This document shows positions 1-4,833 of a DNA stretch of 5,200 nucleotides, in pieces. The translations under genes and the position numbers were made by a program. Within the stretch, counting starts at the first letter, position 1. Every line of letters begins with the position of its first letter. Source of the stretch: Veillonellaceae bacterium (GTDB taxonomy: Bacteria; Bacillota_C; Negativicutes; UBA1444); assembly GCA_012798135.1 (NCBI GenBank), contig JAAZNU010000236.1:1-5200 (forward strand). Reading direction: 5' to 3'. Below the pieces are notes generated by a model. That model made no database searches and was not told the DNA's origin. It worked only from the letters and a program-made list of their open reading frames with translations.

Positions 1-305
1 ACGGTTTTTATTCCCCTGGTTTCGATCCAACCGAACAGGAAGACTTAGAAGCGCTGGCGGGTCAGGTGGATCTGTCGGATGAAATCGCTATGATGCGGGT
101 CATCATGCGGCGGGTCTTCGATAAGGCGGGTGAGTGTGCAGACCTGGGGGAATGGTCGGCGGCGTTGGGCGCGCTGGGCGCAGCCGCGTCGAGAATGGCG
201 GGGCTGCTGCGGACACAAAAGATCCTGGCTGGGGGTGGGTCAGACGTGGCGGACGCGCTGAGCGAAGCACTAAGGGACGTTACCAATGAGTTCAGCAAAC
301 AATAG
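1..305 (+). CDS. Terminase small subunit-like protein, C-terminal part (5' end outside window)
   Basis: The frame is open from the window edge (first full codon at position 3) to TAG at 303-305, giving about 100 residues. It begins GFYSPGFDPTEQEDLEAL, continues with a helical DLSDEIAMMRVIMRRVF stretch, and ends in an acidic/helical tail. A GTG at 66 could be read as a start, but the open, protein-like upstream sequence argues the gene enters from the left. The HGFYS-type motif followed by an acidic helix and a DEIxxxRxxxRR helix is, from memory, typical of small proteins encoded just before phage large terminases, whose N-terminal part (outside this window) carries a DNA-binding region. The location just upstream of the large terminase supports a role in DNA recognition for packaging. 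The coding call is firm; the small-terminase role is an inference from motif and position, since no helix-turn-helix is visible here. Confidence 0.72.
   Translation, partial: GFYSPGFDPTEQEDLEALAGQVDLSDEIAMMRVIMRRVFDKAGECADLGEWSAALGALGAAASRMAGLLRTQKILAGGGSDVADALSEALRDVTNEFSKQ
272..288 (+). promoter_or_regulatory. Possible ribosome binding site and start for the 286 ORF
   Basis: AAGGGA (272-277) lies 8 nt before ATG 286. The 17-nt stretch AAGGGACGTTACCAATG matches 14 of 17 positions of the internal initiation site at 3263-3279 (AAGGAGTGTTACCAATG), with identical spacing. This resemblance is the main reason to consider ATG 286 as a used start. Confidence 0.35.
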
Positions 306-501
306 ACGGTCGGCGCTGCGCCAGGCTCTGGCGGAGTTGGGTTTCACGGAGGCGGAGCATGGAAGAAGCACAGGCGAAGTTAATCGCCGAGCAGCTTGGC
401 AGGATGCAAGATATGTTCAAGGCCCGGCTGGATGCCATCGAGGAACGATTGAAGCATCACACGGACCTGGACGCGGAACGAACGGCGGCCATTCGCGCTG
501 A
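286..501 (+). CDS. Doubtful small ORF overlapping both neighbours (possible leader or remnant)
   Basis: ATG 286 opens a 71-codon frame that overlaps the end of the preceding gene by 20 nt and the next gene by 143 nt. The first 25 codons (MSSANNRRSALRQALAELGF and a few more) look like ordinary protein and use codons typical of the window. From about 359 onward the translation turns into a His/Gly/Arg-rich shadow of the well-supported gene in the next frame. Without this ORF, 306-358 is a 53-nt gap in an otherwise gapless operon. Possible readings are a short peptide coupled to its neighbours, the remnant of a gene whose 3' part was replaced, or a site where a frameshift once joined it to the next frame. 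No function can be given, and it may not be made at all. Confidence 0.28.
   Translation: MSSANNRRSALRQALAELGFTEAEHGRSTGEVNRRAAWQDARYVQGPAGCHRGTIEASHGPGRGTNGGHSR
348..352 (+). promoter_or_regulatory. Ribosome binding site fixing the start at 359
   Basis: A GGAGG core lies 6 nt upstream of ATG 359. It is one of the strongest Shine-Dalgarno matches in the window and favours this start over the 286 ORF in the competing frame. Confidence 0.75.
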
Positions 502-691
502 CCTGGCGGACCTGAAAAGTACCGTCGATAAAAACGATGCCAGCCTGCGGAAGATTACCGATGACCATGAACAACGGCTGCGGTCTGCCACGGATGGCGT
601 AACCACGTTTAAAACCTGGTCGGGCCTGGCCTCGGGTGGGTCTTCGATTATGGCGATTGTGGCTTTTATCAAGTCATTCATTGGGGGTTAG
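359..691 (+). CDS. Coiled-coil protein with C-terminal membrane segment (XhlA-like layout)
   Basis: The 110-residue product has a strongly charged helical region at about residues 2-80, with heptad-like spacing of Leu/Ile (RLDAIEERLKHH, IRADLADLKSTV, LRKITDDHEQRL). This is followed by TTFKTWSGL and one hydrophobic segment at about 90-108 ending in FIKSFIGG. A cytoplasmic coiled coil with a C-terminal membrane anchor is the layout of phage XhlA-type accessory lysis proteins, which work with a holin, but no family-specific residue proves membership. The gene has a good Shine-Dalgarno and ends 2 nt before the large-terminase start, so the two are probably co-translated. Its place between small and large terminase genes is unusual for a lysis protein. 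A membrane-tethered head or packaging accessory protein is an alternative. The coding call is firm; the function is tentative. Confidence 0.8.
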   Translation: MEEAQAKLIAEQLGRMQDMFKARLDAIEERLKHHTDLDAERTAAIRADLADLKSTVDKNDASLRKITDDHEQRLRSATDGVTTFKTWSGLASGGSSIMAIVAFIKSFIGG

Positions 692-693
692 GC

Positions 694-2253
694 GTGTCGG
701 CTCTGGTGGATCAGATTAAGGCGCTGCTGCGGGATGCGGTGACGTTCACGGACAAGGCCAGCGGGATCCAACTGCGGGCTTACCAGGTGGCGGTGGTGCG
801 CGCGATTGTGGAGAGCGTTGTTTATCACCGGGGCCTGTCGATTGTGGTTATCTTCCCCAGGCAAAGCGGCAAGAACGAAGTGCAGGCGCAGATTGAGACT
901 TACCTGCTCACCTTACTTTCTGAACTGGACGCGGAGATGATCAAGGTTTCGCCCACGTGGAAGCCGCAAAGCCTGAACGCCATGCGGCGGTTGGAGCGGG
1001 TTTTGTCGCGGAACGTGATCACCCGGGGGCTGTGGGCGAAGGAACGCGGGTATATCTACCGGATCAACCGGGCGCGGATCTTCTTCCTGTCTGGATCTCC
1101 CGAGGCCAACATTGTGGGCGCAACGGCCAGCACACTGCTATCGGTGGACGAGTCGCAAGATATTGAGATTGGCAAGTATGACAAGGATCTCGCGCCGATG
1201 GCGGCCAGCACGAACGCGACGCGGGTATTTTGGGGAACGGCCTGGACCAGCCGGACGCTGCTGGCGCGCGAACTGCGCGCGGCGAAGCTGGCCCAAGAAA
1301 GGGATGGTCAGCGGCGGGTGTTCGTCCTTACCGCTGATGACGTGGCGGCGGAAGTGCCGGCCTATGGTGAGTTCGTCAAAGAGCAGGTGCAGAAGCTGGG
1401 GCGCTCTCACCCTCTTGTTCGTACGCAATTTTTCAGCGAGGAAATAGACGCCGAGGGGGGCATGTTCCCAGCGGCGCGGGTGGGGCTGATGAAAGGCGAT
1501 CACCGGGCGGGGGCCTGCCCGGAAGCGGGGAAGGTGTATGCGCTGCTGCTGGATGTCGCCGGAGAAGACGAGGGCGCAAATGCTGGCGCATTTGCTGATG
1601 GCAGTTCCACCTCCGGTGGAACTGCTGGCTTGTCGAATGACCGGCGCGACTCCACGGCGCTGACGGTGGTTGAGGTGGATCTTTCCACGGTGGAAGATCC
1701 TCTGCTGCGCGCGCCCACTTACCGGGTAGTGCAGCGGCGGGCCTGGGTGGGGGTGAAGCACGCGCGGATTTATGGCGAAGTGCGCGCGCTGGCGCAAAGC
1801 TGGGGCGCGCGGTATGTGGTGGTGGATGGTACGGGGGTGGGGGCCGGGCTGGTCTCTTTCCTCGATAAAGCATTACCGGGGCGGGTGCTGCCGTTTATCT
1901 TCAACCAATCCACAAAGAGCAGCCTGGGCTGGTCTTTCCTGGGGGTGGTGGATACGGGGCGGTTTAAAGATTTCAAGCATGGGGATAGTTCGGAGGCGTA
2001 CGATCTGCAAGCGCTTTTCTTCGAGCAACTATCTTTCATGCAGTATGAAATCTTACCCGGCCCGGCCAAAGTCATGCGGTGGAGCGTGCCGGATGGTACG
2101 CGCAACCCGGCAACGGGTGAACTGGTGCATGATGACCTGGTTCTTTCGGCTGCGCTGTGCGGCGTGCTGGATGATCAGGAATGGACAATCAGCGGGCCGG
2201 CCCTGGTGGTGCGGCGCAGCGATCCGCTGAAGGAGATGGATCATGGGTTCTGA
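694..2253 (+). CDS. terL: Phage terminase large subunit (packaging ATPase and nuclease)
   Basis: The 519-residue product is full length for the family. The ATPase half has Walker A PRQSGKN (55-61, with K60), Walker B LLSVDE (148-153, with D152 and catalytic E153), and a coupling-type FWGTAWT stretch near 179-185. The C-terminal half has the RNase H-like nuclease pattern: D287 in LLLDVAG, D319 in DSTAL, D378 in VVVDGTGVGAG, and H479-D480-D481 in HDDLVLSAAL. Together these motor and nuclease activities translocate DNA into the prohead through the portal and cut it. The GTG start lies 2 nt after the previous stop, and the first residues run straight into the helix before the AYQ motif, so no later start is likely. 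A low-complexity insert (about 291-318, Gly/Ser/Thr/Asp-rich) separates the first two nuclease acids and contains DNA inverted repeats. The next gene starts inside the last codons. Confidence 0.95.
   Translation: MSALVDQIKALLRDAVTFTDKASGIQLRAYQVAVVRAIVESVVYHRGLSIVVIFPRQSGKNEVQAQIETYLLTLLSELDAEMIKVSPTWKPQSLNAMRRLERVLSRNVITRGLWAKERGYIYRINRARIFFLSGSPEANIVGATASTLLSVDESQDIEIGKYDKDLAPMAASTNATRVFWGTAWTSRTLLARELRAAKLAQERDGQRRVFVLTADDVAAEVPAYGEFVKEQVQKLGRSHPLVRTQFFSEEIDAEGGMFPAARVGLMKGDHRAGACPEAGKVYALLLDVAGEDEGANAGAFADGSSTSGGTAGLSNDRRDSTALTVVEVDLSTVEDPLLRAPTYRVVQRRAWVGVKHARIYGEVRALAQSWGARYVVVDGTGVGAGLVSFLDKALPGRVLPFIFNQSTKSSLGWSFLGVVDTGRFKDFKHGDSSEAYDLQALFFEQLSFMQYEILPGPAKVMRWSVPDGTRNPATGELVHDDLVLSAALCGVLDDQEWTISGPALVVRRSDPLKEMDHGF
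1576..1595. repeat. Inverted repeat, 7-bp stem, inside terL
   Basis: GCAAATG (1576-1582) pairs exactly with CATTTGC (1589-1595) across a 6-nt loop. It lies in the codons of the variable insert between nuclease residues D287 and D319, 5 nt before a longer hairpin. Confidence 0.5.
1601..1625. repeat. Perfect 11-bp inverted repeat inside terL
   Basis: GCAGTTCCACC (1601-1611) and GGTGGAACTGC (1615-1625) are exact reverse complements around the 3-nt loop TCC. The segment encodes GSSTSGGTA, part of a flexible insert that is not needed for the nuclease fold. The GTTCC and GGAAC cores are shared with the tandem repeats at 2752-2785 and 5015-5054. Confidence 0.8.
1678..1699. repeat. Imperfect palindrome inside terL
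   Basis: GATCTT-T-CCAC (1678-1688) and GTGGAAGATC (1690-1699) are reverse complements apart from a single bulged T, with almost no loop. It is the third palindrome within about 125 bp of terL and encodes DLSTVED. Confidence 0.5.
2230..2235 (+). promoter_or_regulatory. Ribosome binding site for the 2243 gene inside the terL 3' end
   Basis: AAGGAG lies 7 nt before ATG 2243, within the last codons of terL. It supports translation of the small downstream gene as a separate product. Confidence 0.7.
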
Positions 2254-2491
2254 GGAAATGCCTGTCGATGTGGCGCTGACGGTGGCGCTGTTGTGCCTGG
2301 ATGGGATGATCGAGCGGGCGCGGGATGCTGCCGCGCTGGGGGTGACCGTGAAGCGGGCGCTGACGGATGAAGAGCGCCAGGCGCGGAAGTACTTCCGGCG
2401 GTTGGAGCAAGCGCGGGATGCGCTTGCTAATCACCGGCAGCGGATCAGGGACGAACAGGTTTTAAAGTTCGTGCATCGGGGGACGGCATGA
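2243..2491 (+). CDS. Small helical protein of unknown function between terminase and protease/capsid genes
   Basis: The 82-residue product overlaps the terL end by 11 nt and its stop shares ATGA with the next start, so it sits in a translationally coupled chain. It has a mildly hydrophobic N-terminal helix (VDVALTVALLCLDGMIERAR, residues 8-27), then a long charged helix rich in Arg, Gln and Glu (about 40-75), and a short basic tail. There is no signal peptide, Cys cluster or recognisable motif. In Mu-like and HK97-like phages this interval normally holds the portal gene (about 400-500 residues) and often a MuF-type minor head gene; this protein is far too small to be a portal. A small head or packaging accessory protein is possible. 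I do not recognise a family. Confidence 0.8.
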   Translation: MGSEEMPVDVALTVALLCLDGMIERARDAAALGVTVKRALTDEERQARKYFRRLEQARDALANHRQRIRDEQVLKFVHRGTA

Positions 2492-4728
2492 AAATGCAAA
2501 AGTGGGTGCTGGGTGAAGCGGATCACTGCCCGAGCTGCCTGGGCGCAGAGGGCCAGGTGCATCCGTTGGAAGCGTGGAACGCGGCGAAGATTTTCCCAAA
2601 ATCTAGCCGGTTGTATTGCACGAAGAATTGTAAATGTCGGTTTGAAGAGGTGGAAGCCTCGGAGGAGGTAGGCAAATTGAGCGATATCCCTGTAAGGCAA
2701 GGAAACGCATTGGAGACGGAAGAGGGCCAGGCGCCGGCGGATCCTGTCACCGCGGAACAGGAGTTCCGGGCGGAACAGGAGTTCCAGCGCATCCAGTTGG
2801 AAGGCGCGCCGCTGGCGGGCGGCGGGTTCGAGATTATGGCGATCACAGCGGGCGTGGGGAACGGTTGGGAGTTCTCCGAGACGGCGCTGCGTGAAAGCCT
2901 GCCGCTGTGGGATGGGGCGGAGTGCTTTGTGGACCATGGTTGGATGGCGCGCAGCGTGCGCGACCTGGCGGGCGTGGTGGAGGCTCCGACCTGGGAAGAG
3001 GCAGCAAAGGGAGTGAAGGCGCGGCTGCGGCCGGTGGGTCCGTCTGCGCTGCTGCTCTCGGAGTTGGGCAAGGAAATGCTTAGGGAAGGGGACGACGCGG
3101 GGCGCGTCGTTAGACATCCGCGCATTGGTTTCTCGGCGGATGTGGTCTTTACCGCGCAGGGTCGCAAGGTTGAAAAGATCCTGCGGGTTTTATCGGTCGA
3201 TCTGGTTTTCAACCCGGCGCGCGGTGGGGCCTTCAAGCGCGCCCTGAATAGTGTTATGGCCCAAGGAGTGTTACCAATGGCAGAGGAGAACGAAGGTATT
3301 GGGATTGCCCAGCAATCCATGGCTGGTAATCAAGCACAGCCAGTGCAAGAGCAAGCGAGTGCTGAACCGGCGACGGTGCAGCGCGAGCATGAGACCCTGG
3401 CGCGGAATAACGAGACCACGCACCAGGTGCAGGTGCAGATGTGCAACTTCCTGCTGGAAAGTGGGCTGGTTGCATCGAAGCTGCCGACTGCTTTGACGGA
3501 ACGGGTGCGCAAGCAGTTCGCCGGGCGCATCTTCGAGGCGGCTGAGCTGACACGCGCGATCGATGATGCGCGGGCGATGCTCTCCGAACTGACCGGGGCC
3601 GGTGTGGTGCAAGGGCCGGGACGGATCAGCGGTATGGTCTCGAGCGAGGATCAATATACGGCCGCGCTTTACGATCTGCTGGGCGCGGAGCGGCCGGCGG
3701 AACTGGCCAGCGTGAAGGCGGCACAGTTGAGCGGCATCCGCGAGCTGTACCTGCTGATGACCGGCGACCAGGCGTTCACCGGCGGGTATGACGCCACCCG
3801 GGCGCAGTTTGCCACCACGGCTGACCTGCCCGGCGTGCTGAAAAACGCGCTGAACAAACTGATCATCCAGCAGTGGCAAGAGTTAGGGCGGAGTGGGTAC
3901 CGCTGGTGGGAGCCGGTGGTTTCGGTCGAGCACTTCACCAACCTGCACGACATCACCGGCGTCTTGCTGGGTGAGGTTACGGTCCTGCCGTCCGTGGCGG
4001 AAGCTGCCCCCTACCCTTCCCTGAACGTGGCGGACTCGCCTGAAGTGGGGGCGTTCTCCAAGTACGGCGGCTACATTGGCCTGACACTGGAAATGTTCGA
4101 GCGGGATGAAACGCACAAGCTGCGCATGTTCCCGAAAAAGCTGGCAAGCGCAGGCCTGCGGCGCGTCTCGATGCTGGTGGGTTCGATCTTCACCAGCGGC
4201 GGCGGCGTGGGGCCAAACATGGCAGACGGCAACCCGATCTTTACCGCCGCTCGAAGAAACCTGGGAACGACCGCACTCTCACCGACCGCATGGGAGAGCG
4301 CCTCTTCCGCGATCTACAACCAGGAAATGCTGGTCGGCGCGGGCGGCGCTGCTCCCAAGCTGGCGCTGGATGCCAAATATTTGATCGTGCCGCGCGCGCT
4401 GCGGCTGACCGGTCGCCAGATCCTGTACCCCTCGTATGAACGCGAGGCCAACATTCACAGCGAGAACATGCAGCGCGGCGAACAGGGCGACGTGATCACC
4501 TGCCCCGAGTTCTCGGATGCCAATGATTGGGCGGCTGTGGCGGATCCGAAACTGGCTCCGGCGATCATCATCGGTGAACGGTATGGGCTGCTGCCGGAGA
4601 TCATCATCGCGGATGGCGCGGCCAACGGTGCGCTGTTCACGAACGATGAGATCCGCATGAAGGCGCGCCACTGGCTGTCGATCTTCGTGGCAGACTTCCG
4701 CCCGCTGTATAAGGCGAATGTAGCCTAG
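2488..4728 (+). CDS. Prohead protease-scaffold-major capsid protein fusion with N-terminal Cys-rich module
   Basis: The 746-residue product has four parts. Residues 1-52 hold C14-x2-C17, then W30 and C44-x3-C48-x-C50 (LYCTKNCKCRF), probably zinc binding and like the end of MuF/SPP1 gp7-type minor head proteins. Residues 106-255 resemble a prohead protease: H150 in FVDHGW, S216 in IGFSADV, and LSVDLVFNPARGG (236-248), which corresponds to the conserved SxVxxPA-type end of this protease fold; H150 and S216 are the likely catalytic pair. Residues 260-375 are a Gln/Glu/Ala-rich scaffold. Residues 385-746 resemble the Mu gpT-type HK97-fold capsid protein, with TTADLPGVLKNALNKL (443-458) and NMADGNPIFTAARRNLG (577-593). 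Protease-capsid fusions are known in phages. The ATGA overlap with the upstream gene sets the start; a second ATG lies two codons later. Self-cleavage would be needed to free the shell domain. Confidence 0.9.
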   Translation: MKMQKWVLGEADHCPSCLGAEGQVHPLEAWNAAKIFPKSSRLYCTKNCKCRFEEVEASEEVGKLSDIPVRQGNALETEEGQAPADPVTAEQEFRAEQEFQRIQLEGAPLAGGGFEIMAITAGVGNGWEFSETALRESLPLWDGAECFVDHGWMARSVRDLAGVVEAPTWEEAAKGVKARLRPVGPSALLLSELGKEMLREGDDAGRVVRHPRIGFSADVVFTAQGRKVEKILRVLSVDLVFNPARGGAFKRALNSVMAQGVLPMAEENEGIGIAQQSMAGNQAQPVQEQASAEPATVQREHETLARNNETTHQVQVQMCNFLLESGLVASKLPTALTERVRKQFAGRIFEAAELTRAIDDARAMLSELTGAGVVQGPGRISGMVSSEDQYTAALYDLLGAERPAELASVKAAQLSGIRELYLLMTGDQAFTGGYDATRAQFATTADLPGVLKNALNKLIIQQWQELGRSGYRWWEPVVSVEHFTNLHDITGVLLGEVTVLPSVAEAAPYPSLNVADSPEVGAFSKYGGYIGLTLEMFERDETHKLRMFPKKLASAGLRRVSMLVGSIFTSGGGVGPNMADGNPIFTAARRNLGTTALSPTAWESASSAIYNQEMLVGAGGAAPKLALDAKYLIVPRALRLTGRQILYPSYEREANIHSENMQRGEQGDVITCPEFSDANDWAAVADPKLAPAIIIGERYGLLPEIIIADGAANGALFTNDEIRMKARHWLSIFVADFRPLYKANVA
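2752..2785. repeat. 18-bp-period tandem repeat of a GGAAC...GTTCC palindrome
   Basis: The unit CGGAACAGGAGTTCCGGG occurs once in full and once almost in full, with perfect period 18 over 34 bp. Each copy contains a GGAAC/GTTCC inverted repeat. It encodes AEQEFRAEQEF in the linker between the Cys-rich module and the protease. Confidence 0.8.
3263..3279 (+). promoter_or_regulatory. Internal ribosome binding site and ATG within the fusion gene
   Basis: AAGGAG (3263-3268) lies 8 nt upstream of the in-frame ATG at 3277 (residue 264 of the fusion), exactly at the protease-scaffold junction. Sequence and spacing are near ideal, better than the site before the full-length start (GGGGGA, 4-5 nt spacer). 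The flank closely resembles 272-288. Confidence 0.6.
3277..4728 (+). CDS. Nested scaffold-major capsid protein from an internal start (proposed)
   Basis: Initiation at ATG 3277 would give a 483-residue protein in the same frame as the fusion, holding the Gln-rich scaffold segment (first about 110 residues) and the complete capsid domain but no protease. The strong Shine-Dalgarno, the position precisely at a domain border, and the MAEENEG start typical of a free N-terminus support it. Nested scaffold products made in-frame within protease genes are well known (lambda C/Nu3, Mu I/Z). Here the nested product would also carry the capsid protein, so it could supply the hundreds of shell copies needed while the full-length fusion supplies few protease copies. 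An alternative is that only the long fusion is made and then cleaved. Confidence 0.5.
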   Translation: MAEENEGIGIAQQSMAGNQAQPVQEQASAEPATVQREHETLARNNETTHQVQVQMCNFLLESGLVASKLPTALTERVRKQFAGRIFEAAELTRAIDDARAMLSELTGAGVVQGPGRISGMVSSEDQYTAALYDLLGAERPAELASVKAAQLSGIRELYLLMTGDQAFTGGYDATRAQFATTADLPGVLKNALNKLIIQQWQELGRSGYRWWEPVVSVEHFTNLHDITGVLLGEVTVLPSVAEAAPYPSLNVADSPEVGAFSKYGGYIGLTLEMFERDETHKLRMFPKKLASAGLRRVSMLVGSIFTSGGGVGPNMADGNPIFTAARRNLGTTALSPTAWESASSAIYNQEMLVGAGGAAPKLALDAKYLIVPRALRLTGRQILYPSYEREANIHSENMQRGEQGDVITCPEFSDANDWAAVADPKLAPAIIIGERYGLLPEIIIADGAANGALFTNDEIRMKARHWLSIFVADFRPLYKANVA

Positions 4729-4729
4729 G

Positions 4730-4817
4730 AGCTATCAGCCGTCAGTTAAAAGCTGTCAGCAAGAAGCTGTCAGCGGTCAGCAAGAAGAAAGCTGAAAGCT
4801 GAAAGCTGACAGCTATC
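4730..4817. repeat. Degenerate heptanucleotide (AGCNNNN) repeat array in the intergenic gap
   Basis: From the base after the capsid stop, the sequence divides into 7-mers: AGCTATC, AGCCGTC, AGTTAAA, AGCTGTC, AGCAAGA, AGCTGTC, AGCGGTC, AGCAAGA, a 4-nt interruption (AGAA), then AGCTGAA twice, AGCTGAC and AGCTATC. Twelve units thus cover 88 bp. AGCTGTCAGC (4751-4760 and 4765-4774) is the exact reverse complement of GCTGACAGCT (4805-4814), so the RNA could fold into a long-loop stem. There is no T-run, so it is not a standard intrinsic terminator. Confidence 0.85.
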
Positions 4818-4821
4818 ATCG

Positions 4822-4827
4822 AAGGAG
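4822..4827 (+). promoter_or_regulatory. Ribosome binding site for the 4834 gene
   Basis: AAGGAG lies 6 nt before ATG 4834, directly after the heptad array. Confidence 0.75.
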
Positions 4828-4833
4828 TCGAGC

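Noticed and set aside
66..305. GTG at 66 as the start of the first gene
   Set aside because: The frame is open to the window edge and the upstream residues form a recognisable GFYS-acidic helix segment continuous with the rest.
1601..1625. Packaging (pac/cos) site or recombination attachment site
   Set aside because: Only a palindrome in coding DNA is visible; nothing links it to terminase cutting or an integrase. It was kept only as a repeat.
1138..1797. 219-codon antisense ORF opposite terL
   Set aside because: It is a Pro/Arg/His-rich shadow of a gene with clear ATPase and nuclease motifs, and has no protein-like character of its own.
2431..3320. Long antisense ORFs opposite the protease part (228 and 265 codons)
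   Set aside because: They mirror the GC-rich codons of the fusion gene, are Arg/Ser/Pro-rich, and overlap each other in different frames; no motif supports them.
3271..3879. 202-codon antisense ORF opposite the scaffold/capsid part
   Set aside because: It is a shadow of the capsid frame, with no family resemblance and no operon context on that strand.
4751..4814. Intrinsic transcription terminator after the capsid gene
   Set aside because: The complementary arms are 10 bp but 30-44 nt apart, and no T-run follows, so the rho-independent pattern is not met.
4730..4817. CRISPR array
   Set aside because: The units are 7 bp and contiguous, without unique spacers of about 30 bp.
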